Assembly: GCA_000711775.1 (NCBI GenBank) | Contig: ARYC01001237.1 | Coordinates: 1 to 64,000 of the forward strand | Reading direction: 5' to 3' | DNA from: Oxytricha trifallax | Taxonomy: Eukaryota > Ciliophora > Spirotrichea > Sporadotrichida > Oxytrichidae | DNA length: 64,000 nt | Shown here: piece by piece, positions 1-12,253 of the stretch | How the letters are laid out: each line of letters opens with the position of its first letter | How positions within the stretch are numbered: the stretch's first letter is position 1 | Position numbers and translations under genes: made by a program | Notes under the pieces: generated by a model | Databases searched by the model: none | What the model was told of the DNA's origin: nothing | What the model saw: the letters and a program-made list of their open reading frames with translations, nothing else

Positions 1-3000
1 TTGTCCATTTTTGAGTTTTCAAAATTTGGCCCTGGAGCCGAACCTTTCCCCGGAAAAACTCAACTTGCAATTTATAATTTCATAAAAACTCAAGAAAATA
101 TCAATTCTGGTCATTTTGACCTCGCTGAACACGAATATAAAATCAGAAATTATTTATCTTCAAAGCGCGCAAAGATACAGCCATATTAAGTTTTATTATA
201 GGAATTGATGAGTGAGTGTGTTAATCATCGATTTTGAGGGTTTTCAAGGCAGCGGGAGAGGGTCACGGAAATTCATGAGATGACCTGGAATTAGCAAATC
301 CACTAAATTTGGGCTCCTGAACAAGAGTGTGACACTGGAACACCAAATATATAGTCATTTTCAAAAGTTATAGGGGGGTCAATTTGTCCATTCTTTGATT
401 TTTAAAATTTGGCCCAGGAGCCGAACCTTTCCCCGGCAAAACTCAACTTGCAATTTATATTTCCCAAAAACTCCCGAAAATATCAATTCTGGTCATTTTG
501 ACCTCGCTGAACACGAATATAAAATCAGAATTAATTTATCTTCAAAGCGGGCAAAGATACAGCCATATTAAGTTTTATTATAGGAATTGATGAGTTGAGT
601 GTGTTAAACATCGATTTTTAGGGTTTTCAAGGCAGCGGGAGAGGGTCACGGAAATTCATGAGATGACCTGGAATTAAGCAAACCCACTAATTTTGGGCTC
701 CTGAACATGAGTGTGACACTGGAACACCAAATATATAGTCATTTTCAAAAGTTATAGGGGGGTCAATTTGTCCATTTTTTGATTTTTAAAATTTGCCCAG
801 GAGCCGAACCCTCCCCGGCAAAACTCAACTTGCAATTTATATTTCCCAAAAACTCCCGAAGATATCAATTCTGGTCATTTAGACCTCGCTGAACACGAAT
901 CTAAAATCAGAATTAATTTATCTTCAAAGCGCGCAAAGATACAGCCATATTAAGTTTTATTATAGAAATTGATGAGTGAATGTGTTAAACATCGATTTTT
1001 AGGGTTTTCAAGGCAGCGGGAGAGGGTCACGGGAATTCATGAGATGACCTGGAATTAAGTAAATCCACTAAATTTGGGCTCCTGATCAAGTGTGTGACAC
1101 CGGAACACCAAATATATAGTCATTTTCAAAAGTTATAGGGGGGTCAATTTGTCCATTTTTTGATTTTAAAAATTTGGCCCTGGAGCCGAACCTTTCCCCG
1201 GCAAAACTCAACTTGCAATTTATATTTCCCAAAAACTCCCGAAAATATCAATTCTGGTCATTTTGACCTCGCTGAACACGAATATAAAATCAGAATTAAT
1301 TTATCTTCAAAGCGCGCAAAGATACAGACATATTAAGTTTTATCATAGAAATTGATGAGTGAGTGTGTTAAACATCGATTTTTAGGGTTTTCATGGCAGC
1401 GGGAGAGGGTCACGGAAATTCATGAGATGACCTGGAATTAAGCAAATCCACTAAATTTGGGCTCCTGATCAAGAGTGTGACACTGGAACACCAAATATAT
1501 AGTCATTTTCAAAAGTTATAGGGGGGTCAATTTGTCCATTTTTTGATTTTAAAAATTGGCCCAGGAGCCGAACCCTCCCCGGCAAAACTCAACTTGCAAT
1601 TTATATTTCCCAAAAACTCCCGAAGATATCAATTCTGGTCATTTTGACCTCGCTGAACACGAATATAATATCAGAATTAATTTATCTTCAAAGCGCGCAA
1701 AGATACAGTCATATTAAATTTTATTATAGGAATTGATGAGTGAGTGTGTTAAACATCGATTTAGAGGGTTTTCAAGGCAGCGGGAGAGGGTCACGGAAAT
1801 TCATGAGATGACCTGGAATTAAGCAAATCCACTAAATTTGGGCTCCTGAACAAGAGTGTGACACTGGAACACCAAATATATAGTCATTTTCAAAAGTTAT
1901 AGGGGGGTCAATTTGTCCATTTTTTGATTTTAAAAATTGGCCCAGGAGCCGAACCCTCCCCGGCAAAACTCAACTTGCAATTTATATTTCCCAAAAACTC
2001 CCGAAGATATCAATTCTGGTCATTTAGACCTCGCTGAACACGAATCTAAAATCAGAATTAATTTATCTTCAAAGCGCGCAAAGATACAGACATACTAAGT
2101 TTTATTATAGAAATTGATGAGTGAGTGTGTTAAACATCGATTTTTAGGGTTTTCATGGCAGCGGGAGAGGGTCAAGGAAATTCATGAGATGACCTGGAAT
2201 TAAGCAAATCCACTAAATTTGGGCTCCTGATCAAGAGTGTGACACCGGAGCACCAGATATATAGTAATTTTCAAAAGTTATACGGGGTCAATTTGTCCAT
2301 TTTTTGATTTTTAAAATTTGGCCCAGGAGCCGAACCTTTCCCCGGCAAAACTCAACTTGCAATTTATTTTCCCAAAAACTCCCGAAAATATCAATTCTGG
2401 TCATTTAGACCTCGCTGAACACGAATATAAAATCATAACTGATTTATCTACAAAACGCGCAAAGATACAGGCATTTGAAGCTTTATTATAGGAATTTATG
2501 AGTGAGTGTGTTAAACATCGATTTTTAGGGTTTTCAAGGCAGCGGGAGAGGGTCACGGAAATTCATGAGATGACCTGGAATTAAGCAAATCCACTAAATT
2601 TGGGCTCCTGAACAAGAGTGTGACACTGGAACACCAAATATATAGTCATTTTCAAAAGTTATAGGGGGTCAATTTGTCCAGTTTTTGAATTTTAAAATTA
2701 GGCCCAGGAGCCGAACCTTTCCCCGGCAAAACTCAACTTGCAATTTTTATTTCTTAAAAACTCCCGAAAATATCAATTCTGGTCATTTTGACCTCGCTGA
2801 ACACGAATATAAAATCAGAATTAATTTATCTTCAAAGCGCGCAAAGATACAGACATATTAAGTTTTATCATAGAAATTGATGAGTGAGTGTGTTAAACAT
2901 CGATTTTTAGGGTTTTCATGGCAGCGGGAGAGGGTCACGGAAATTCATGAGATGACCTGGAATTAAGCAAATCCACTAATTTTGGGCTCATGAACAAGAG

Positions 3001-6000
3001 TGTGACACTGGAACACCAAATATATAGTCATTTTCAAAAGTAATAGGGAGGTCAATTTGTCCATTTTTTGATTTTTAAAATTTGGCCCAGAAGCCGAACC
3101 TTTCCCCGGCAAAACTCAACTTACAATTTATACTTCCAAAAAACTCCCGAAAATATCAATTCTGGTCAAATAGACCTCGCTGAACACGAATATAAAATCA
3201 GAATTAATTTATCTTCAAAGCGCGCAAAGATACAGCCATATTAAGTTTTATTATAGGAATTGATGAGTGAATGTGTTAAACATCGATTTTTAGGGTTTTC
3301 AAGGCAGCGGGAGAGGGTCACGGGAATTCATGAGATGACCTGGAATTAAGTAAATCCACTAAATTTGGGCTCCTGATCAAGTGTGTGACACCGGAACACC
3401 AAATATATAGTCATTTTCAAAAGTTATAGGGGGGTCAATTTGTCCATTTTTTGATTTTAAAAATTTGGCCCATGAGCCGAACCCTCCCCGGCAAAACTCA
3501 ACTTGCAATTTATATTTCCCAAAAACTCCCGAAAATATCAATTCTGGTCATTTTGACCTCGCTGAACACGAATATAAAATCAGAATTAATTTATCTTCAA
3601 AGCGCGCAAAGATACCGCCATATTAAGTTTTATTATAGGAATTGATGAGTGAGTGTGTTAAACATCGATTTTGAGGGTTTTCAAGGCAGCGGGAGAGGGT
3701 CACGGAAATTCATGAGATGACCTGGAATTAAGCAAATCCACTAAATTTGGGCTCCTGATCAAGAGTGTGACACCGGAGCACCAGATATATAGTAATTTTC
3801 AAAAGTTATACGGGGTCAATTTGTCCATTTTTTGATTTTTAAAATTTGGCCCAGGAGCCGAACCTTTCCCCGGCAAAACTCAACTTGCAATTTATATTTC
3901 CCAAAAACTCCCGAAAATATCAATTCTGGTCATTTTGACCTCGCTGAACACGAATATAAAATCAGAATTAATTTATCTTCAAAGCGCGCAAAGATACAGC
4001 CATATTAAGTTTTATTATAGGAATTGACGAGTGAGTGTGTTAAACATCGATTTTGAGGGTTTTCAAGGCAGCGGGAGAGGGTCACGGAAATTCATGAGAT
4101 GACCTGGAATTAAGCAAATCCACTAAATTTGGGCTCCTGATCAAGAGTGTGACACCGGAGCACCAGATATATAGTAATTTTCAAAAGTTATACGGGGTCA
4201 ATTTGTCCATTTTTTGATTTTTAAAATTTGGCCCAGGAGCCGAACCTTTCCCCGGCAAAACTCAACTTGCAATTTATATTTCCCAAAAACTCCCGAAAAT
4301 TTCAATTCTGGTCATTTTGACCTCGCTGAACACGAATATAAAATCAGAATTAATTTATCTTCAAAGCGCGCAAAGATACAGCCATATTAAGTTTTATTAT
4401 AGAAATTGATGAGTGATTGTGTTAAACATCAATTTTTAGGGTTTTCAAGGCAGCGGGAGAGGGTCAAGGAAATTCATGAGATGACCTGGAATTAAGCAAA
4501 TCCACTAAATTTGGGCTCCTGATCAAGAGTGTGACACCGGAGCACCAGATATATAGTAATTTTCAAAAGTTATACGGGGTCAATTTGTCCATTTTTTGAT
4601 TTTTAAAATTTGGCCCAGGAGCCGAACCTTTCCCCGGCAAAACTCAACTTGCAATTTATATTTCCCAAAAACTCCAGAGAATATCAATTCTGGTCAATTA
4701 GACCTCGCTGAACACGAATATAAAATCAGAATTGATTTATCTTCAAAGCGCGCAAAGATACAGCCATATTAAGTTTTATTATAGAAATTGATGAGTGATT
4801 GTGTTAACCATCGATTTTTAGGGTTTTCAAGGCAGCGGGAGAGGGTCACGGAAATTCATGAGATGACCTGGAATTAAACAAACCCACTAAATTTGGGCTC
4901 CTGATCAAGAGTGTGACACTGGAACACCAAATATATAGTCATTTTCAAAAGTTTTAAGGGGGTCAATTTGTCCATTTTTTGATTTTTAAAATTTGGCCCG
5001 GGAGCCGAACCTTTCCCCGGCAAAACTCAACTTGCAATTTATATTTCCCAAAAACTCCCGAAAATTTCAATTCTGGTCATTTTGACCTCGCTGAACACGA
5101 ATATAAAATCAGAATTAATTTATCTTCAAAGCGCGCAAAGATACAGCCATATTAAGTTTTATTATAGAAATTGATGAGTGATTGTGTTAAACATCAATTT
5201 TTAGGGTTTTCAAGGCAGCGGGAGAGGGTCACGGAAATTCATGAGATGACCTGAAATTAAGAAAATCCACTAAATTTGGGCTCCTGATCAAGAGTGTGAC
5301 ACTGGAACACCAAATATATAGTCATTTTCAAAAGTTATAGGGGGGTCAATTTGTCCATTTTTTGATTTTAAAAATTGGCCCAGGAGCCGAACCCTCCCCG
5401 GCAAAACTCAACTTGCAATTTATATTTCCCAAAAACTCCCGAAGATATCAATTCTGGTCATTTAGACCTCGCTGAACACGAATCTAAAAATCAGAATTTA
5501 TTTATCTTCAAAGCGCGCAAAGATACAGGCATATTAAGTTTTATTATAGAAATTGTTGAGTGAATGTGTTAAACATCGATTTTTAGGGTTTTCATGGCAG
5601 CGGGAGAGGGTCACGGAAATTCATGAGATGACCTGGAATTAAGACAATCCACTAAATTTGGGCTCCTGATCAAGAGTGTGACACTGGAACACCAAATATA
5701 TAGTCATTTTCAAAAGTTATAGGGGGGTCAATTTGTCCATTTTTTGCTTTTTAAAATTTGGCCCAGGAGCCGAACCTTTCCCCGGCAAAACTCAACTTGC
5801 AATTTATATTTCCCAAAAACTCCCGAAAATATCAATTCTGGTCATTTTGACCTCGCTGAACACGTATATAAAATCAGAATTTATTTATCTTCAAAGCGCG
5901 CAAAGATACAGGCATATTAAGTTTTATTATAGAAATTGTTGAGTGAATGTGTTAAACATCGATTTTTAGGGTTTTCATGGCAGCGGGAGAGGGTCACGGA

Positions 6001-9000
6001 AATTCATGAGATGACCTGGAATTAAGAAAATCCACTAAATTTGGGCTCATGATCAAGAGTGTGACACCGGAACACCAGATATATAGTCATTTTCAAAAGT
6101 TATAGGGGGGTCAATTTGTCCATTTTTAGATTTTTAAAATTTGGCCCAGGAGCTGAACCTTTCCCCGGCAAAACTCAACTTGCAATTTATATTTCCCAAA
6201 AACTCCCGAGAATATCAATTATGGTCATTTAGACCTCGCTGAACACGAATATAAAATCAGAATTGATTTATCTTCAAAGCGCGCAAAGATACAACCATCT
6301 TAAGTTTTATTATAGGAATTGATGAGTGAGTGTGTTAAACATCGATTTTGAGGGTTTTCAAGGCAGCGGGAGAGGGTCACGGAAATTCATGAGATGACCT
6401 GGAATTAAGCAAATCCACTAAACTTGGGCTCCTGAACAAGAGTGTGACACTGGAACACCAAATATATAGTCATTTTCAAAAGTTATAGGGGGGTCAATTT
6501 GTCCATTTTTTGATTTTAAAAATTGGCCCAGCAGCCGAACCCTCCCCGGCAAAACTCAACTTGCAATTTATATTTCCCAAAAACTCCCAAAAATATCAAT
6601 TCTGCTCATTTTGACCTCGCTGAACACGAATATAAAATCAGAATTAATTTATCTTCAAAGCGCGCAAAGATACAGCCATATTAAATTTTATTATAGAAAT
6701 TGATGAGTGAGTGTGTTAAACATCAATTTAGAGGGTTTTCAAGGCAGCGGGAGAGGGTCACGGAAATTCATGAGATGACCTGAAATTAAGAAAATCCACT
6801 AAATTTGGGCTCCTGAACAAGAGTGTGACACCGGAACACCAAATATATAGTCATTTTCAAAAGTTATAGGGGGGTCAATTTGTCCATTTTTTGATTTTTA
6901 AAATTTGGCCCAGGAGCCGAACCTTTCCCCGGCAAAACTCAACTTGCAATTTATATTTCCCAAAAAATCACGAAAATATCAATTCTGGTCATTTTGACCT
7001 CGCTGAACACGAATATAAAATCAGAATTAATTTATCTTCAAAGCGCGCAAAGATAAAGCCATATTAAGTTTTATTATAGGAATTGATGAGTGAGTGTGTT
7101 AAACATCGATTTTGAGGGTTTTCAAGGCAGCGGGAGAGGGTCACGGAAATTCATGAGATGACCTGGAATTAAGCAAATCCACTAAATTTGGGCTCCTGAA
7201 CAAGAGTGTGACACTGGAACACCAAATATATAGTCATTTTCAAAAGTTATAGGGGGGTCAATTTGTCCATTCTTTGATTTTTAAAATTTGGCCCAGGAGC
7301 CGAACCTTTCCCCGGCAAAACTCAACTTGCAATTTATATTTCCCAAAAACTCCCGAAAATATCAATTCTGGTCATTTTGACCTCGCTGAACACGAATATA
7401 AAATCAGAATTAATTTATCTTAAAAGCGCGCAAAGATACAGACATATTAAGTTTTATCATAGAAATTGATGAGTGAGTGTGTTAAACATCAATTTTTAGG
7501 GTTTTCAAGGCAGCGGGAGAGGGTCACGGAAATTCATGAGATGACCTGAAATTAAGAAAATCCACTAAATTTGGGCTCCTGAACAAGAGTGTGACACTGG
7601 AACACCAAATATATAGTCATTTTCAAAAGTTATAGGGGGGTCAATTTGTCCATTCTTTGATTTTTAAAATTTGGCCCAGGAGCCGAACCTTTCCCCGGCA
7701 AAACTCAACTTGCAATTTATATTTCCCAAAAACTCCCGAAAATATCAAATCTGGTCATTTTGACCTCGCTGAACACGAATATAAAATCAGAATAATTTAT
7801 CTTCAAAGCGCGCAAAGATACAGCCATATTAAGTTTTATTATAGGAATTGATGAGAGACTGTGTTAAACATCGATTTTGAGGGTTTTCAAGGCAGCGGGA
7901 GAGGGTCACGGAAATTCATGAGATGACCTGGAATTAAGCAAATCCACTAAATCTGGGCTCCTGAACAAGAGTATGACACTAGAACACCAAATATATAGTC
8001 ATTTTCAAAAGTTATAGGAAGGTCAATTTGTCCAGTTTTTGATTTTTAAAATTTGGCCCAGGAGCCGAACCTTTCCCCGGCAAAACTCAACTTGCAATTT
8101 ATATTTCCCAAAAACTCCCGAAAATATCAATTCTGGTCATTTTAACCTCGCTGAACACGAATATAAAATCAGAATTAATTTATCTTCAAAGCGCGCAAAG
8201 ATACAGACATATTAAGTTTTATCATAGAAATTGATGAGTGAATGTGTTAAACATCGATTTTTAGGGTTTTCAAGGCAGCGGGAGAGGGTCACGGAAATTC
8301 ATGAGATGACCTGGAATTAAGCAAATCCACTAAATTTGGGCTCCTGATCAAGAGTGTGACACCGGAACACCAAATATATAGTCATTTTCAAAAGTTATAG
8401 GGGGGTCAATTTGTCCATTTTTTGATTTTAAAAATTTGGCCCAGGAGCCGAACCTTTCCCCGGCAAAACTCAACTTGCAATTTATATTTCCCAAAAACTC
8501 CCGAAAATATCAATTCTGGTCATTTTGACCTCGCTGAACACGAATATAAAATCAGAATTAATTTATCTTAAAAGCGCGCAAAGATACAGACATACTAAGT
8601 TTTATCATAGAAATTGATGAGTGAGTGTGTTAAACATCGATTTTTAGGGTTTTCATGGCAGCGGGAGAGGGTCACGGAAATTCATGAGATGACCTGGAAT
8701 TAAGCAAATCCACTAAATCTGGGCTCCTGAACAAGAGTGTGACACTGGAACACCAAATATAAAGTCATTTTCAGAAGTTATAGGGGGGTCAATTTGTCCA
8801 GTTTTTGATTTTTAAAATTTGGCCCAGGAGCCGAACCTTTCCCCGGCAAAACTCAACTTGCAATTTTTATTTCCCAAAAACTCCCGAAAATATCAATTCT
8901 GGTCATTTTGACCTCGCTGAACACGAATATAAAATCAGAATTAATTTATCTTCAAAGCGCGCAAAGATACAGACATACTAAGTTTTATTATAGAAATTGA

Positions 9001-9733
9001 TGAGTGAGTGTGTTAAACATCGATTTTTAGGGTTTTCATGGCAGCGGGAGAGGGTCACGGAAATTCATGAGATGACTGGAATTAAGCAAATCCACTAAAG
9101 TTGGGCTCCTGAACAAGAGTGTGACACCGGAACACCAAATATATAGTCATTTTCAAAAGTTATAGGGGGTCAATTTGTCCATTTTTTGATTTTAAAAATT
9201 TGGCCCAGGAGCCAAACCTTCCCCCGGCAAAACTCAACTTGCAATTTATATTTCCAAAAAACTCCCGAAAATATCAATTCTAGTCATTTAGACCTCGCTG
9301 AACACGAAAATAAAATCAGAATTAATTTATCATCAAAACGAACAAAGATACAGCCATATTAAGCTTTATTATAAGAATTGATGAGTGAATATGTTAAACA
9401 TCGATTTTGAGGGTTTTCAAGGCAGCGGGAGAGGGTACGGAAATTCATGAGATGACCTGGAATTAAGCAAATCCACTAAATTTGGGCTCCTGATCAAGAG
9501 TGTGACACTGGAACAACAAATATATAGTCATTTTCAAAAGTTATAGGGGGGTCAATTTGTCCATTTTTTGATTTTTAAAATTTGGCCCAGGAGCCGAACC
9601 TTTCCCCGGCAAAACTCAACTTGCAATTTATATTTCCCAAAAACTCCCGAAAATATCAATTCTGGTCATTTTGACCTCGCTGAACACGAATATAAAATCA
9701 GAATTTATTTATCTTCAAAACGCGCATAGATAT
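1..9733. repeat. ~382-bp tandem satellite array, about 25 copies
   Basis: A landmark GGCAGCGGGAGAGGG recurs at 248, 631, 1012, 1395 and onward to about 9420, 25 times in all, with spacings of 380-385 bp. Copies are very similar over the whole unit and differ by single substitutions and 1-3 bp indels, for example CCTTTCCCCGG versus CCCTCCCCGG. The array enters the window mid-unit and stops mid-unit at about 9733, where unique AT-rich DNA begins. Short open frames of 60-70 codons recur at the same place in several copies but differ by frameshifts between copies, so they are not genes. A ~380-bp satellite is known from the Oxytricha micronuclear genome; the match to that family is inferred from unit length and context. 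Confidence 0.97.
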
Positions 9734-10356
9734 GAGAAATGTTTTCACCAATTTTATATTATAAGCTGTACATTTCATTTATTTTATTTGCATCAAATAT
9801 GGATACGTATATTAATGAAATTATATCTATATTTTTTTATTTTATTTTTTTCTTTCTATCTTTTTTTATTATTATTTCATATGGTAGTATTTACATTAGA
9901 AGGTTTTTATTTCTTTATTTTGTATCCTTTCTTTATTGCTTTATTTTTTTATATTTATATATTATCTCAATATTATCATTATTATTTATATTTTTCATTA
10001 TTTATCTCAATTTATTTTTCACTTTCATTTTGGTTTTTATACTTTTTGATTATTATAAATTTTTTAAGATAATAAATTTATTTACTTATATTATATAAAA
10101 GTATCGATTTCTATTAAGTCACTCAATGAATACATGATAAAGGGTATTTAAGAATATTTCTTTAGTTTGGCTTCTCAAATCAATTTAGGTTACTTAAAAA
10201 AGATTCTCGATCTAAATGAAATAGCGCGAACACCATTTTTAATAATAATGAATTGTGAATTATATGAGAAATATACAAAATAAAAATTTGATATCTATAG
10301 TAAATATTTTCTAAACAAGTGGCAATTATTATTAACAATTAATGAGTTTTCCCAAT
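9734..10356. other. AT-rich spacer after the satellite
   Basis: Extremely T-rich on the plus strand from 9760 to 10080 (runs of TTTATTT and TTTTTAT). The two long plus-strand frames here translate to F/L/Y/I-rich low complexity expected from T-runs, so I do not call them genes. No RNA gene or clear repeat was seen. Confidence 0.6.
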
Positions 10357-10746
10357 TCATATTGTTTGAACAGTTGGAAGTTACTTTGATTTTATTTAAC
10401 TATCGTTTTTGTAATTTTTCTGTACCACTATATCCGACCCTTATTTGGTATGTTAATGGGTACTCCTGTGTTCATTAGTTGGTTCTGTGTTATTAACATT
10501 TCTTTTTTCATCTTAACACTTAAAGATAATAATGAGAATCTTAGCAGCTGGGTTGTCAACATGAATAGATTCTAAGTTTATTGCGACATTATTTGTGACA
10601 GTAATTACCCTATTAACAGCACCTTGTAGTTGGAACACATGATTCCTAGGAGCTACCTTATTCTTGGACAGTTGAGTTAAAGTAGCTTGATCCAGTGGGA
10701 TCATGACCCTTACATTTCTAATTACATCAGCTATTTTGAGCTCCAA
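10357..10746 (-). CDS. 3' exon of an unknown protein, possibly Alba-like
   Basis: Reading on the minus strand with TAA/TAG as Gln gives about 129 codons ending at TGA (10357-10359). The first ~75 residues have balanced composition (ELKIADVIRN..., RNHVFQLQGAVNRVITV) and the tail is polar and Q/N-rich. The alternation of short beta-strand and helix segments around QLQGAVNRVITVTNN recalls Alba-type nucleic-acid-binding domains, but this is weak and unproven. No ATG opens the frame. The upstream side stays open past 10746 and has an AG that could be a splice acceptor, so earlier exons or germline segments are missing from this call. Confidence 0.5.
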
Positions 10747-11198
10747 GTTATCACTAATTATACATTAAATATATCAATTGATAATACAAAAATAAATAAA
10801 TACATAAAATATATAAAAATTATTCAATTTTAAAATGCTTTCAACTCTTACTTTTGATTTTAAGTAGCTTTAATATCTTTAAAAAAATTGTAAACTATTG
10901 AAATTATCTAATGATATAATGTGTATAAATTTACATAGAATAGTCTATTTTTTTCAAAATCTATTTTTCTCTTAAGAAAACTTCGTAAAATTAACTGGGG
11001 TTGAAATAAATAAATGTGTATATTGTTATAGGGGGTTGTCTGAACAACTTACCTTTTTATAAATTAACCCTTTATTTTATTTTTACTTTTACTAACTATT
11101 TTCAATAGTTAGATAATTATATAAAGTTATTTAAGCCTAACTATACCCACCTACTTATATAATAATTTATTACAATTTTATTAATCAATTAGTAAAAT
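10747..11198. other. AT-rich spacer
   Basis: About 450 bp of AT-rich sequence between the minus-strand exon ending near 10746 and the plus-strand ATG at 11199. It could hold the 5' part of the minus-strand gene and divergent promoters. No coding exon, repeat or RNA gene could be supported. Confidence 0.4.
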
Positions 11199-11922
11199 AT
11201 GAGCAACTCAAACTCAAATAATTAAGGCACTAATAACAATAACTAATCGGCAGGAAACTCCAATTTGAGGTCCAGTAGCTCAGGGAACAATACTGCAGAG
11301 TAGAGTAACAGTGAATTCAGATCCAGTAGATTGATATAAAGACCGAATTTGATAATGAATTATATCAGCTAAAGACCATCGGATTAAACAACAGGCTCTA
11401 GAATTAGTAATACCTAATCGCAACCAATTTAAGATGTTGCAATTAGAATATCTCGGTAAGTAGTATTAATTGTAAATTCTTTAAATTAAACCAGAACTCG
11501 TAGTCCCACCCCGCCAACAAATTTAAAACCCCTTTACACCCAGTTTGAACAGTCTATCAAGCTTAACTTCTACTGAATAATTGTAAAATGCATAAGTTTA
11601 GAATAGGAACTCAAACACTTACTCATACACATCATTATCATTATGGCCACCCTCAACCACTGCCAATAATTTCCCTCGATTTACATTCCCAAGTTCCTCA
11701 TCTACAAGTCCATGGAATGCTACTAGCATTAATCCCTTTACAAATTCATTTAGGAATCCAATTGATAGTCAGAGTGGAAACGGTAGTTCAAGACCGAGCG
11801 AAAGCGGATTAATTAGAGGAAATAATTTAAATTCTTCATTTACTAATAATTCAAGCAGTAGTAACACAAATACTCTGCCATTGAGTACGAATAGCAATCC
11901 ATTCGCTAGCAGTAATTAAATC
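11199..11922 (+). CDS. N/S-rich low-complexity protein (first block)
   Basis: Starts at ATG 11199 with MSNSNSNNQG. With TAA/TAG as Gln the frame is Asn/Ser/Gln-rich with scattered Arg. A GTAAGT donor near 11456 and an AG near 11494 suggest a ~40-bp intron. After it a second frame stays open to about 11922 (NPFTPSLNSLS, NSNPFASSNQ). The exact junction joining the two frames was not resolved; a short eliminated sequence could also lie there. It is followed by a similar block starting at 12254, so this may be its 5' part or a related neighbour. No function recognised. Confidence 0.55.
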
Positions 11923-12253
11923 CTTAATATTTCTATATCAAATTATGTTAATTAATTTATTTTTAGAAGAATAATTGGGAACAATTTTTATTAATTTTTT
12001 ATTTTAACATATCTTTTTACCATCATAAAGATTATTAAGAAGATTTATATGTAAATGGCATCACTAATTATCATATAAAATGATTTTAAACAAATTGAAT
12101 TAAAATTAAGATAATTTTATTTATGCTTAAGCCTCCTAAACATTTCATTATTTTTTCTTTTTGAGAATTAAACTTTAGTTTTTTTAATAAAAAATTAAAC
12201 TCTCTCTCTCTCTATAATATATAACTTTTTTTAAAAAAAGGATTTTTGATATT
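11923..12253. other. AT-rich spacer with (CT)n microsatellite
   Basis: About 330 bp of AT-rich DNA between two N/S-rich coding blocks. It contains a (CT)7 run at 12200-12214 and an A/T-rich stretch just before the ATG at 12254. It may be an intergenic region or an intron/eliminated sequence; the sequence alone does not decide. Confidence 0.45.

Noticed and set aside
3451..9670. Recurring 60-70-codon ORFs in the satellite (for example at 3451, 5375, 5733, 7657)
   Set aside because: The same frame is broken by indels in most copies and its position follows the repeat unit; there is no sign of selection for a protein.
9671..10098. Overlapping plus-strand ORFs of 133 and 119 codons
   Set aside because: The translation is almost only F, L, Y, I from T-runs and begins inside the last satellite copy.
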